Shown piece after piece: positions 55,004 to 64,000 of a DNA stretch of 64,000 nt (position 1 is its first letter; every line of letters starts with the position of its first letter). The position numbers and the translations under genes were made by a program. Origin of the DNA: Pycnococcus provasolii (taxonomy: Eukaryota > Chlorophyta > Pseudoscourfieldiophyceae > Pseudoscourfieldiales); contig CP150575.1 of assembly GCA_049487715.1 (NCBI GenBank), positions 434,001-498,000 of the forward strand. The letters run 5' to 3'. The notes under the pieces were generated by a model, which worked only from the letters and a program-made list of their open reading frames with translations, searched no databases and had not been told where the DNA came from.

Positions 55004-56629
55004 ATGGCGCTTGATCACCTTGATGTGTCTGCTGTAGCACCATGGCGCGAGGTTCTCGGCTTCGCGCTCGCCAGCCTAGTTTCGTGCGTGGCGGCGTGCT
55101 CGGGTGTCGGAGGCGGCGGTCTTCTCGTTCCCATATATGCCATCATTATGCAGCGTGGCGTGCACGGCGCCGCGCCTCTCTCAGCCGCAACGATTTTAGG
55201 TGGTGCTGTCGTCAACCTAATCGCCAATGCGCAGCGGATGCACCCACATGCGACACGGCCGCTGATCGACTGGGATATCCTCCTCACGCTCGCGCCCTGC
55301 ATGATGGGCGGTGCCGTGTTTGGAAGTCTGATCAACAAGGCGACTGAGGCATGGTTGACCGCTCTCGGCATGGTGTTAATGTTCGGATGGGCGGCACATA
55401 CTGGCATTCGCAAAGGAACACAGCTCCTTCGCCGTGCTCAAGAAGAGAAGCAGATGATTCAACAGCACGAAGGAGGAGAGGAGGAACGCGACGGCGGCGA
55501 AGTAGGCGGTGAGCACCGCCATCAGCATTATTATCAACAGCACGAAGAAGAAGAAGAAGAAGAGGATCCAACTTCTTCTCCTGCTAGGATGATGTTGGTG
55601 CCAGCAGCGACAGCGGAACAACAGACCGACGATATCTGCAGTGGTAGCAATGCCCAGAGTCTTGAGCGTTCGCTATCGCTGCTTCACGAAAGCTCGTGGG
55701 CGCAGGTGAACGAATGCGTCAACAAGGGTAAGGAGAAGAAGAAGAATGACGACGACGACGACGACGCATCATTACCATCGCCGTGTGCCGATCACGACGA
55801 TGTCGTCGGGACTCTTGCTTCATCTGAATCTGTGAGATTTGTCAACGCCACCACCGCAGGCAACTACGAATTGGCGCAGATCCTTACCGACGAGCAAAAG
55901 ACACCGACATGGAAGGTGGTGTGGCTGTGTGCACTGCAGGCGCTTGTGCTAATCGCGACGAATCTGCGAAGCCATCCGGAAATTGGTACGGCCTGTGGCA
56001 GCTTGGCTTACTGGCTGCTGACGACGGCATTGCCAGTTTGCCTCGTTCTAGCAGCCCTTGTTTACTTCCGCTGCCTCGTCCGCCCGCTGCGCATTCGCAT
56101 GGCGAATTGCTCCTATCCGCAAGTTCCAGGCGACGAGGCGAGGCCACTGAGCTGGAGAACGCGACTATTTCTGAAACTCGCGCCGACGGCATTCTCAGCC
56201 GGGATGCTCGCAGCTTGGTTCGGGACGGGCGGGGCGTCTCTACTAAGTCCTGTCATGCTCTTGCTTGGTGTTCAGCCAGAGGTGTGCGCCGCAACTTGTG
56301 CCACTCTGGTGTTCTTCACAAGCATGAGCTCTACCGTAACGTTTGGGAGTCAGCACCAAATCGAATACGGACTTGCGACCGTGGCAGCGGTGGTTGGCGC
56401 TGCATCTGTCAAATTAGGAAGGACTATCGTGTACGGCTTGCTCGAGAAAATGGAAGGTGCGCACCGAAACCCGCACGTATTCGTGTTTCTCTTCGCCGTC
56501 ATCAACGCGACGAGCTCAGCAGCCATGGCTGGATTTCTGGTCGAAGAGGTGATATCTAAGGCGACTGGACCTCGTGCCAGCGATTGGCGCTCGTGGCTGA
56601 GGTTCAAGGACGTGTGCCGCCAAGACTGA
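55004..56629 (+). CDS. TauE/SafE (sulfite exporter-like) membrane permease
   Basis: 541 aa from MALDHLDV. This family of bundled-helix permeases includes proposed sulfite/organosulfonate exporters. The N-terminal half carries the family's hallmark CVAACSGVGGGGLLVPIY, then GAAPLSAATILGGAVVNL and further spans. A ~150-residue cytosolic, acidic, His- and Glu-rich insertion (about 145-300) separates it from the second half, which repeats the pattern: AGMLAAWFGTGGASLLSPVM and LGVQPEVCAATCATLVFFTSMSS. The final spans are in VFVFLFAVINATSSAAM. Eukaryotic homologues are often in plants and protists. The substrate is unknown. Confidence 0.82.
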   Translation: MALDHLDVSAVAPWREVLGFALASLVSCVAACSGVGGGGLLVPIYAIIMQRGVHGAAPLSAATILGGAVVNLIANAQRMHPHATRPLIDWDILLTLAPCMMGGAVFGSLINKATEAWLTALGMVLMFGWAAHTGIRKGTQLLRRAQEEKQMIQQHEGGEEERDGGEVGGEHRHQHYYQQHEEEEEEEDPTSSPARMMLVPAATAEQQTDDICSGSNAQSLERSLSLLHESSWAQVNECVNKGKEKKKNDDDDDDASLPSPCADHDDVVGTLASSESVRFVNATTAGNYELAQILTDEQKTPTWKVVWLCALQALVLIATNLRSHPEIGTACGSLAYWLLTTALPVCLVLAALVYFRCLVRPLRIRMANCSYPQVPGDEARPLSWRTRLFLKLAPTAFSAGMLAAWFGTGGASLLSPVMLLLGVQPEVCAATCATLVFFTSMSSTVTFGSQHQIEYGLATVAAVVGAASVKLGRTIVYGLLEKMEGAHRNPHVFVFLFAVINATSSAAMAGFLVEEVISKATGPRASDWRSWLRFKDVCRQD

Positions 56630-56703
56630 AGGCTCACACTTTCCAAGGAGTTGCATATCAAATGTTACCTTACAATTGCGTTTCTTTTCGCACGTGTTCA
56701 CAT

Positions 56704-57453
56704 CTACTTCTTCTTCTTCTTCTTCGTGGGCGCATCGTCTTCTTTGTTGTCGTCATCCTTCTTGCGCTTCTTGTCCTTCTTCTCTTTCTTCTCCTTCTTG
56801 TCTTTCTTCTCTTTCTTCTCCTTCTTCTCCTTTTCGTCCTTCTTCTTTAATTCTTGCTCAGCGGCGGGTTCAGGTTCCGGCGACTTCGCTTGCTCCGTCT
56901 CCGGCTTAGGCGCCGGCTCAGGCGCTGGTGCAGCAGCCGGCGTTCCTCCCGAAAGCGCCTCCTTATAGATTGTCCACACCTCACCAGCGACGTTCTGATG
57001 CTTGTGCAAGTTGAGCGCGGATATGCAGACTGGCGTTGACACGTGCATTTGTAGACAAATTTTGTTTATTGTCGTGTGCGTTTATTATGGGTTGTGAGTG
57101 CTTCGTGCATTCGTGGAAATCAGGCTGGTTGGAGTGCCGACTGGTTGTGACGTACAGTTTTGGAAAGCCTTTTGTTTTTGCGGGAGTCCCTGTGTTGCGG
57201 CTTTTGTGTCGAGCAGTCGCGTGAGTGCGTCGCGGAGCACACCTGGCTGCATGGCGTCTCTTCGTGCGGCGACGATCGGTCTCCATTCCTTGGTTTGTTT
57301 TCTGCGTTTGTTGAGGTACGCGACGCACTTGACTCTGTCGTTGTCGCAGTGGTCGAGCGCGGCGGCGATTTCCGCGTCGGTGAACCCTTCAATTTTGAGC
57401 CCGCCCGTGCGGTGCGAGGTGCCCCACCCGCCGGCCGCTGGCGCCTTCACCAT
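56704..57453 (-). CDS. UBA-like domain protein with Lys/Glu-rich tail, two exons
   Basis: 207 aa after splicing exons 57453-57156 and 57029-56704. The N-terminal ~55 residues (LKIEGFTDAEIAAALDHCDND, then VAYLNKRRKQ) match a UBA-like three-helix fold that binds ubiquitin. Helical text with ARRDAMQPGVLRDALTRLL follows. Exon 2 contains CISALNLHKHQNVAGEVW, a Pro/Ala/Glu segment and a ~40-residue run of KKDEKEKKEKK ending in Lys8. The tail implies nuclear or RNA/acidic-partner binding. I do not recognise the family. It is convergent with the TauE gene. Confidence 0.55.
57030..57155 (-). other. Intron of the UBA-like gene
   Basis: 126-nt phase-1 intron: donor gtacgt, acceptor cgccag. It bridges two frames of the same register with an in-frame stop between. 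The junction creates a Phe codon (T + TC). Confidence 0.6.
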
Positions 57454-58146
57454 ACTAAAATAAATGTGACTTTTGGGAATGGCAGAATGGCAGAATGGCA
57501 GAATGGCAGAATGGCGGCGGCGGAGATAAAAAAGTGATCGGGGATTGTAGCTGTTGGGAAGGACGTTTGGAGCCGAGGCCTCAGCCTCGGAGATTATGGA
57601 TCGGAGGGGGATCGGAAGGGGGTTAGAAAAAAAGCGTCAGAAAAAGGGGGCGAGAAAAGTGGGCAAGGAAAGTGGGCAAGGAACTGCTAAAGGTATCGTA
57701 GCTACCCGGTAGAGGATGGCAATGCCGGTTTTGTTGTGCGGTGATGGAAGGACTCAAGAAGAGGGGTCAAGGAATCAAGGATGGCAATGGCGGTGTTGTT
57801 GTTTGTGCGGTCATGGATGGAGGTTAAGCACGTGGTCAAGCTGTCAAGACTACTCAAGAACGAGGGCAATGCGCCAATGCCGGTGTTACGGTGTAAAACT
57901 TTACCTTGGCGGTGTTGTTGTGCGGTTATGGAAGATATTCAAGACCTGTGGTCAAGCACGATGAACTAGTTCTACTCTAACGGTACCGGGTGGTCAACAT
58001 CCACATCCACATCCACATCGTCAACGCCCATCCCCTATCCCCGGCCGCGCCCAACGCACCTTAGTCTATTTTAATTGACTGCCTCTTCGATGAACCATTC
58101 CCAACTTTTGGTACCGATTTCAGACTTCAGTAAGTTAAGTTTAATC
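57454..58146. other. Intergenic region with 10-bp tandem and degenerate ~67-bp repeats
   Basis: GAATGGCAGA is repeated about four times at 57477-57517. At 57714-57960 there are about three degenerate copies of a GGCAATG(G/C)CGGTGTTGTTG...GTGCGGT-ATGGA unit. GTAAAACTTTACC occurs at about 57891. No gene; the promoter of the downstream hydrolase probably lies at its end. Confidence 0.45.
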
Positions 58147-59003
58147 ATGGGCGAAGTCGCCGAAGTGTCGTCCGTGCGCGCGTTCGACGGATACTGGAAG
58201 AGGTACGTGCACCTCAGCGCCACGTGCGCATGCAACATGCACTTCTCCGTCTACCTGCCAGCTGCTGCAACGCAAGCAAAAGTGCCCGTCGTCATGTGCC
58301 TGTCTGGACTCACGTGCAACGACGAGAACTTTCCCACGAAAAGTGGCGCGGCCAGAAGAGCGAGCCAGAAAGGAATTGCGCTCGTGGTGCCTGACACCTC
58401 GCCGAGGGCCACAGACGTCGCGTACGCTGCAAACTCGTACGACCTGGGATACGGCGCGGGCTGGTTTGTCAACGCGACGGAGGAACCGTGGAAGCAAAAT
58501 TGGAGGATGTTTGACTACGTACGTCGCGAGCTCGTCGACGTGCTGGCGGAGGCGTTCCCGCAAGTTATCGACGTCAACCGAATAAGCCTACTGGGACACG
58601 GAATGGGAGGGCACGGCGCGCTCGTGCTGGCGTTGCGTTGCCCTGGAGTGTACAGAGCCGTAAGCTGCTTCGCGCCCGTCTGCTCCGCTGCCAACTGCCC
58701 GTGGGGCATTAAGGCGCTACAGGAATATCTCGGGCAGGACCGTGAGAGCTGGGGCGAATACGACGCAACGCTTCTCATGAAAGCATACGCCGCCGCAGAA
58801 CCTCCGCCGCCCTTGCTGATCGACCAGGGAACGAGCGACGCGTTCCTCAGAGAACAGTTGAAGGTGAACGCCTTCGCGGCAGCTGCGCTAGATCGCGGCG
58901 ATGTCGTGCTCACGTTACGTATGCAGCCAAACTACGACCACTCGTACCAATTCATAGCCACTTTCATCGACGACCACATCGACTTTCATGCACGACACCT
59001 CCA

Positions 59004-59038
<35 letters not shown>

Positions 59039-59040
59039 AG
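58147..59040 (+). CDS. S-formylglutathione hydrolase (esterase D) homologue, nucleophile Ser missing
   Basis: 297 aa from the ATG at 58147 (MGEVAEVSSVRAFDGYWKRY), the position where the family starts. The enzyme hydrolyses S-formylglutathione to formate in formaldehyde detoxification. Family blocks: NMHFSVYLP, CLSGLTCNDENFPTKSG, VPDTSPR, YDLGYGAGWFVNAT, and GRKNR-region text. At the nucleophile elbow, normally GHSMGGHGAL, this protein has GHGMGGHGAL: Gly from GGA instead of Ser. The Asp (IDQGTSDAFL) and His (YDHSYQFI) of the triad are kept. The C-terminus is a Ser run from (TCG)n. It is therefore an inactive or altered homologue unless the sequence is wrong. Confidence 0.85.
59003..59038. repeat. 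(TCG)n microsatellite encoding poly-Ser
   Basis: About 12 TCG units form the C-terminal Ser run of the hydrolase, just before the TAG stop. Confidence 0.95.
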
Positions 59041-59107
59041 CACGACTCACGAAAACAATTTGGTGTAATTCTAATTATGTTTACAAGAGAGAGTATGAGT
59101 GGTTAAC

Positions 59108-62100
59108 TTAAATCACCACGCGCCACTGCAGCACAAGCTGATCCGCCGAAACGCTGATGCAGAATGTGTCATCGAACAAAAAGCACACGTTCAAGACGCG
59201 GCTGCCGTGCCCGCCAAACACACGACGCGCGCACCCACGGTGCGCCGGGTACTGCGTGACACTCAGCATACCGTGCTCGTCGCCGTAGGCGGCGCACGTG
59301 CGCGTGTGGCTGCGATCCAAACACAGGATATCGTAGCCCGTCGAATGGCGCGGCCAGATGCCCTGCACAGGGAAGCCCACCACGCTCGTATACGTGAACC
59401 AATCGACGTTGCGAACCTCGCTTGGGTACCGAACGAGCGTTCCATTGGGCATGTCCCAGAAGAAGAGCTCCATGTCGCCAGAGCACGACATCAGCAGAGC
59501 ACTGTCAGCGCTCCAGTCGATGTGACGGATGTAGCTCGAGTGGCCGCGCGCAACGCCTACGCGACCGTACTGCTTTGATATGTCGTAGATATCGATGCAG
59601 TTGTCCGCGGAGCCCACCGCTAGGTACGACCCATTTGGCGAGTACCTCAGCACCGGAATGCTCTCGTCACGATCCTTCTTCGTGTGAAGGGTGTCCAGGC
59701 TGTCAGAGCTTAAGATCACGATGCCGCCATTGTCCAGGCCAACGGCGAGGCTGCTGCCATCCGGATGGTAGTCAATCGCACGGCCCCTTGCCTGGATGTT
59801 GCGTACCATGATCAACCTTCTCGCGTACGCGTCCCACATGCGTACCGTGCCGTCGTCGCTGCACGTGACAAACTGGTGCTCGTTCGGGTGCGTGGCAAGG
59901 CCGGTGATCGCGCCGTACGCGTGACCTTGCTGGACAAGACCGTAGCTGTAAGACGTCGTGTCCATCTCGTAAATCTCACCCGTTCGCGTCCCAATGAGCA
60001 GCATGCTCCCGAGCAGGTGAAGGCTCTTCAGGCAGCTTCCCATCGCGAGCGGATGCGAGATGTCACACTCCTTCATGCACTGCGAAAGGTCGTTGCTCCA
60101 GAACTTCACGCGACCCTCCTTGCCACCCGTCACGATCACCTCGCGTGTCGCGGTGCAACTGTGCGTCACGCTGTGGACCCGCTTGACGTTCGTCACGAGC
60201 TGGTACGCGCGGAACAGGTAGACGGAGCCATCCTGCGTTCCCATGACCGTGGTGTCAGGACCGGGGAAGCAGCAGCACAGCATCGTCTGGATGTTGCCGC
60301 GCGATGAGAAGAGCGCCTTGCGGCGGCGGAACGGGTCGGTGGCCCAGAAGTAGCAGTGCTTCACGCCGAGCGTGACGATGTAGTCCTGAAACGGACTCCA
60401 GTTGATGCTGACAATTTTCTCGCGCGAGCCGGGCGAGCTCGCGAGTAGCGTTCCACTCGCCCACCGGTAAACGCCCACGCTGTGATCGTCGTCTGCACCG
60501 ACGGCGGCGAGAAGGTTTCCATCGCGAGAGAATGTGATGGACACGACCGCCTTTTTGAAAAAGCCCTGCAGCATCGCCTTGGGCTTCTTCACGTCGTCGC
60601 TGCTGAAGATCATGATGCGCGGATTGCGCCCAACCTCGCCAGTCGCAAAAATCGACCCGATCGGATGGCGGGCGATGCATACCACCTCTGATGTGGGTCC
60701 CGTGATGGACTCAGACGCCGGGTCGCTGACGAGAAATCTTTGCGTGTTTGTGTCGCGGTTGTACACCACCGCCATCGCACCGGACGGGTACACCACCTCG
60801 CCTCGGTTCGTGTAGAAGACGCCGTTGCGAACGTCGTGCGAGCGCACGCCGTAGGCAAAGTCGAGCTCGAATGCCTCCATGCTTGGACTCAGCGCGTCTG
60901 GCTCGCGCAAATACCCGTCGGGAGGAAAGATGGCGCTCGCGCACGGCAGATACGCAAGCCTCGAGCCGGGATCGAGCCCAGTTCCCTGCGGAATGTTCTT
61001 GTTCGGGACCAGCTTCATCGTCGTCAAAGGCGCGTACACGGGTGCGCCATTCGCGTACGACGTGATCACCAACTCGTTGATCGCGTTGCACCGGCTCGTC
61101 GTCGCCTCGTAGTCCTCAATGCTCTGGTAAACCTCCTCCTCCACCTCGCTCGTCACGTCCTCGTCCCCCTCGTCCGCCTCGTAGTGGCGCCACTGCATCA
61201 CGCAGCTGTCCGAGGCGCCGGTGGTGATCAAAAACTCATCGTTGAACGCAAATGCGACGGAGCTCGCGTGGTTGCCGTGACCGGTGTAGAACGTGTACTC
61301 GCCCCGCCCGACGTCGCACGGGTACCGAAATAGACGCAGCCCACCAAAGTCGTCGATCGCGGCGAGAACGCAGTGATCCTTCGATCGGTCCGCGGCAACG
61401 ATGTCCGTGGCGTCCGCGTACTTGGGCCAAATGCCCTGCACAGTGTACCCCACCGTGCATGTCTGCGTGTGCCACACCACGTCTCGCATCGCGTTTGCGA
61501 AAGCGACGTGGTCGCAGCTCGGAATGTCCCAGAACATCAGCTCGAGATCGCCGCTGCTGCTCTGCAGGAACGTTGAGTCAACGCTCCAGTCGACGTGCGT
61601 GACGTAGCTGCTGTGCCCCTTGCACACACCGACGCGCTTGTAGCTTCGTTGCGTGTCGTAAATGTCAATGAAGTTGTCGTGGCTTGCTACCGCGAGCCAC
61701 CTCCCATTCGGCGAGTACCGCACGACGCTCACCTCCTCGCGACGGTGCTTCTTCGCGGCATGCTCGACTCCCGTCGTGGAGTCGAACACAATAAAGCCGC
61801 CGCGCAGGAATCCCACGGCGATGTACTTGCCGTCTGGCATCGAGTAGCCGACAGATCGGGCACGGCTGGGCATGCTTCGCATGAGAATCATTCGCCTCTC
61901 GTACATGTCCCATATGCGAACCGTCTTGTCGTCGCTCGCGGTTGCCATCTGAGGCTTGGTGGGGTGCGTCGCGAGTCCCCACAGCTCCGTCGTGAACGTG
62001 CGCTTCATCTCGTCCAGCTGCCCTGGCGAGTGGCCCTGCGTGATGAGCGTTCGATGCGTCTTCCAGCTCTCGGTCGTCGTGACGTCGAACTCGTAAATCT

Positions 62101-63349
62101 CAGCGCTGCGCAGCCCCACGAGAAGGCGCTCGTCGCGCATGCAGATGCTTCGCACGCACGGCGATCGCGCGTCGTAGAAGCTGAGCGGCTTTCCCTGCAC
62201 GTCCACGGTGTTCTCGAGGATCTTGCACATGTCGATGGTGAAGAGCTTCTCCATGCTCTGGTTGAAGAAGTTCACCTTGCCGTCCTTGCCCGCGGTGACG
62301 ACGTACTCGTCCGTGCACATGATGTCGTGCACCGGGCCCTGGTGCACGCTCTCGTACTTGTTTATGCACTCCTCGCCGCCGCTGGCGCTCCACTGGAAGA
62401 TGTGCCCGCTCTGCGTGCCGGTGACCGTCGAGCCGTCCTTGAGGAACTCGATCGAAAGCGTCGTGCACGGCGCGCCGAGCCGGCCGTACATGCCCTTCTT
62501 GCCGACGAGGTAGCCGCCGTCCATGACCCAGAACTTGAGGTGCCGCACGCCGCCGGTGACGAGCCGGCCATCGTGCGGATTGTAGCGGCAGACGAACAGT
62601 CGATTTTCGTCACCCTTCGAGTTGGCGACCATCTTCCTCAGGTTCCAGTCGTACACGGCGATGCTGTGCGCGTCGTCGAGCCCGACGGTGGCGAGGTAGC
62701 GCCCGGTGACGTCGAACGCGAGCTGCACGACCGCGCGCTGGTGGAAGCCTCGCAGCTCAGCCGCCACCTGCATGGTGGTTGCGTTCCACACGAGCACGAT
62801 GGGGTCGCGCCCAGCCTGGCCGGTGGCGACGAGCTCGCCCGCGGGATGCAAGGCTACACTGAGGATGTCGTCCGTGTGCCCCGCGAAGTGCCTTTGCACG
62901 TGCGTCTCCCTGTCGTACGCGACGCCGAGCGCTCCGGCGGGGTACACGACGGCGCCGTCGCGGCTGATAACGACGCTGTGCCTCGTGTCTCTCGCCCGGT
63001 AGCCGTACACGAAGTCGAGCACGAGCCTATGCTCGGGCGCGGTGTGCGCGTTCGCCGACCTTTCGTACGCCGTGGGCGCGACAATCGCGCTTCGGCACGG
63101 CTGCCTTGCAAGGTACCCGCTTGCGGCGGACGTCTCGACCGGTCCATCGGCGGGCACCGGCCGTCGCGAGTAGCGTTCGTTCGCCTCCGCCTCGACGTCG
63201 CTGTCGTATCCCTCCTCCGCGTCGTCGGCCCCCGCCTCGCCGTAGTACTCTTCGTACAGCAGGTCTTGCGCGAGTGGGTCTTCGAGCGCGCCCTCTCCAT
63301 CTTCACCCGCCGCCCCCTTCTTTTTCAAAATGGACGCCGCCGCGCCCAT
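59108..63349 (-). CDS. Double-module EML/EMAP-like WD40 protein
   Basis: 1413 aa, single exon. EML proteins bind microtubules and tubulin. Two modules each begin with a HELP motif (YGYRARDTRHSVV at ~108; YGVRSHDVRNGV at ~825) followed by a long series of WD40 repeats that fold as two joined propellers. Typical EML text is visible: LSVALHPAGELVATGQ, WDMYERRMILMRSM, SVVRYSPNGRWLAVASHDN and, in module 2, VLRYSPNGSYLAVGSADN. This is the EML5/6-type duplication. The N-terminus, MGAAASILKKK, fits the N-myristoylation consensus (Gly2, Ser6) with a basic patch. A linker (ATTSRCNAINELVI) joins the modules. Confidence 0.9.
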   Translation of the reverse strand: MGAAASILKKKGAAGEDGEGALEDPLAQDLLYEEYYGEAGADDAEEGYDSDVEAEANERYSRRPVPADGPVETSAASGYLARQPCRSAIVAPTAYERSANAHTAPEHRLVLDFVYGYRARDTRHSVVISRDGAVVYPAGALGVAYDRETHVQRHFAGHTDDILSVALHPAGELVATGQAGRDPIVLVWNATTMQVAAELRGFHQRAVVQLAFDVTGRYLATVGLDDAHSIAVYDWNLRKMVANSKGDENRLFVCRYNPHDGRLVTGGVRHLKFWVMDGGYLVGKKGMYGRLGAPCTTLSIEFLKDGSTVTGTQSGHIFQWSASGGEECINKYESVHQGPVHDIMCTDEYVVTAGKDGKVNFFNQSMEKLFTIDMCKILENTVDVQGKPLSFYDARSPCVRSICMRDERLLVGLRSAEIYEFDVTTTESWKTHRTLITQGHSPGQLDEMKRTFTTELWGLATHPTKPQMATASDDKTVRIWDMYERRMILMRSMPSRARSVGYSMPDGKYIAVGFLRGGFIVFDSTTGVEHAAKKHRREEVSVVRYSPNGRWLAVASHDNFIDIYDTQRSYKRVGVCKGHSSYVTHVDWSVDSTFLQSSSGDLELMFWDIPSCDHVAFANAMRDVVWHTQTCTVGYTVQGIWPKYADATDIVAADRSKDHCVLAAIDDFGGLRLFRYPCDVGRGEYTFYTGHGNHASSVAFAFNDEFLITTGASDSCVMQWRHYEADEGDEDVTSEVEEEVYQSIEDYEATTSRCNAINELVITSYANGAPVYAPLTTMKLVPNKNIPQGTGLDPGSRLAYLPCASAIFPPDGYLREPDALSPSMEAFELDFAYGVRSHDVRNGVFYTNRGEVVYPSGAMAVVYNRDTNTQRFLVSDPASESITGPTSEVVCIARHPIGSIFATGEVGRNPRIMIFSSDDVKKPKAMLQGFFKKAVVSITFSRDGNLLAAVGADDDHSVGVYRWASGTLLASSPGSREKIVSINWSPFQDYIVTLGVKHCYFWATDPFRRRKALFSSRGNIQTMLCCCFPGPDTTVMGTQDGSVYLFRAYQLVTNVKRVHSVTHSCTATREVIVTGGKEGRVKFWSNDLSQCMKECDISHPLAMGSCLKSLHLLGSMLLIGTRTGEIYEMDTTSYSYGLVQQGHAYGAITGLATHPNEHQFVTCSDDGTVRMWDAYARRLIMVRNIQARGRAIDYHPDGSSLAVGLDNGGIVILSSDSLDTLHTKKDRDESIPVLRYSPNGSYLAVGSADNCIDIYDISKQYGRVGVARGHSSYIRHIDWSADSALLMSCSGDMELFFWDMPNGTLVRYPSEVRNVDWFTYTSVVGFPVQGIWPRHSTGYDILCLDRSHTRTCAAYGDEHGMLSVTQYPAHRGCARRVFGGHGSRVLNVCFLFDDTFCISVSADQLVLQWRVVI

Positions 63350-63693
63350 AGTCTATGCGTTGAACATGTCAGTCAGTCAACAAAGTGTGTTGACGAGTTG
63401 GAACTGCTAATGCCAAAGTTTGAATGGGAATCCGCGGCGCAGACTGGACGGAGGACGAGAAGCAGAAGCAGAAGCAGAGGGAGCAGTGCAGTGCAGTGCA
63501 GAAGTCAAACACATGATTTACACATCGTCGTCGTCGTCGTGCTCAACGAGGCTCATCGAGGTTGCTCCTCGTCGTCGTCGATTCGAATCATCAGAACGGG
63601 TCAGCGTGAAGTCACAACTCACTGCCCATTCATCGCTCACACGCCGTGCCGTCACTGTGATCGTTCTCCATGCCCTCTCCATGTGATGGGTAG
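63350..63693. other. Divergent spacer / upstream part of the edge gene
   Basis: It contains AGAAGC repeats (63457-63476), a GCAGT repeat and a (TCG)n run near 63525. Short plus-strand frames (for instance from the ATG at 63424) could be the first exon of the gene at the right edge, but the junction could not be fixed. Confidence 0.3.
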
Positions 63694-64000
63694 CGCCGAC
63701 TTTACGTCTTCGCACCGACGGCGGAGGCTGTGCGTGAGCACGAGGCACGCGGCGAGCGTCTCGAGGACGCGCTGAACAACGTCTTCGTTTCGCCGAGCGC
63801 TGAAGACAGTGCGCTCACCTTCGAGGGCTTCGACCGGCTCGTCGCCTGCGCGAACGACGCGAACTACGTGTGGACCATCCGGCCGGTCAAGTGGGTGCTT
63901 CGCCGGCCGACTGCGCAGATTCAGCACTTCGCACGCGCACTCACCCGAACGAGCCTGCGCGAGCTGGTGCAGTGCGTGCGCATGGAGAGCGACGCGCTCA
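63694..64000 (+). CDS. Partial gene running off the right edge (exon lacking a start)
   Basis: An open plus frame of ~102 codons follows an in-frame TAG at 63691, which can be the acceptor 'gggtag'. The text RRLYVFAPTAEAVREHEARG, LTFEGFDRLVACAND and WVLRRPTAQIQHFARAL is charged and helical and does not resemble shadow reading. No family recognised. There is no in-frame ATG near the left end, so at least one upstream exon is expected. The opposite-strand frame is also open but has a less protein-like composition. Confidence 0.45.

Noticed and set aside
61595-63775. A 726-codon plus-strand frame opposite the EML-like gene
   Set aside because: It is the antisense of WD40-coding sequence in a GC-rich gene; the minus strand has clear HELP and WD40 motifs.

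Overview
This is nuclear DNA of a eukaryote, most likely a compact-genome green alga. A plastid-division protein of the ARC6 family, a two-AP2-domain transcription factor, a plant-like poly(A) polymerase/CCA-adding enzyme and a candidate TPLATE-complex (TASH3-like) subunit point to the green lineage. A polycystin-type channel, gamma-tubulin and a double EML/EMAP-like WD40 protein fit a cell with cilia or flagella. About 28 protein genes occupy 64 kb. Most look intronless. The three introns I could place have GT-AG ends and are 89, 126 and 129 nt long. Simple repeats (poly-G, GGT, TTG, TCG, CA/TA) and short TTAGGG-like blocks are frequent between genes. The species cannot be named from the sequence alone.

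Layout. 0-9 kb: the 3' part of a poly(A) polymerase/CCA-adding enzyme, clathrin light chain, a 51/45-nt minisatellite, a polycystin-2-like channel with one intron, a mitochondrial Tim44-like protein, and a CID-RS RNA-processing protein. 9-16 kb: a decayed MULE transposase, a TVP38/DedA membrane protein with one intron, a Golgi-type glycosyltransferase-like protein with palindromes at its stop codon, a frameshifted glycosyltransferase fragment, and an SRPBCC protein. 16-31 kb: a large solenoid protein with two near-identical SH3 domains, ARC6, a low-confidence transposon-derived stretch, gamma-tubulin, an LRR protein, and a gene-poor 1.6 kb with a long perfect palindrome. 31-46 kb: SET methyltransferase, Asp/Asn beta-hydroxylase-like protein, DUF1772-like protein, class I methyltransferase, a small membrane protein, a secreted protein, the AP2 factor, a cytochrome P450 and a SOUL protein. 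45-53 kb: a Thr-rich secreted protein, an internally duplicated acidic protein with cyclin/CDK/APC-type motifs, an unknown protein, a GT1 glycosyltransferase and an FkbM methyltransferase. 53-64 kb: an intact TRIM-like LTR element inserted in a zinc-finger reading frame, a TauE/SafE permease, a UBA-like Lys-rich protein with one intron, an S-formylglutathione hydrolase homologue lacking its nucleophile serine, the EML-like protein, and an exon running off the right edge.

The genes do not form operons. Functional themes recur: endocytosis (clathrin light chain plus the TASH3-like protein), microtubules and cilia (gamma-tubulin, EML, polycystin), and organelle biogenesis (ARC6, Tim44). The strongest new observations are the TRIM-like element with identical 230-bp LTRs, a 5-bp target duplication and a reconstructable interrupted reading frame; the formylglutathione hydrolase homologue with Gly in place of the catalytic Ser; and the duplicated protein that looks like a multisite CDK substrate.
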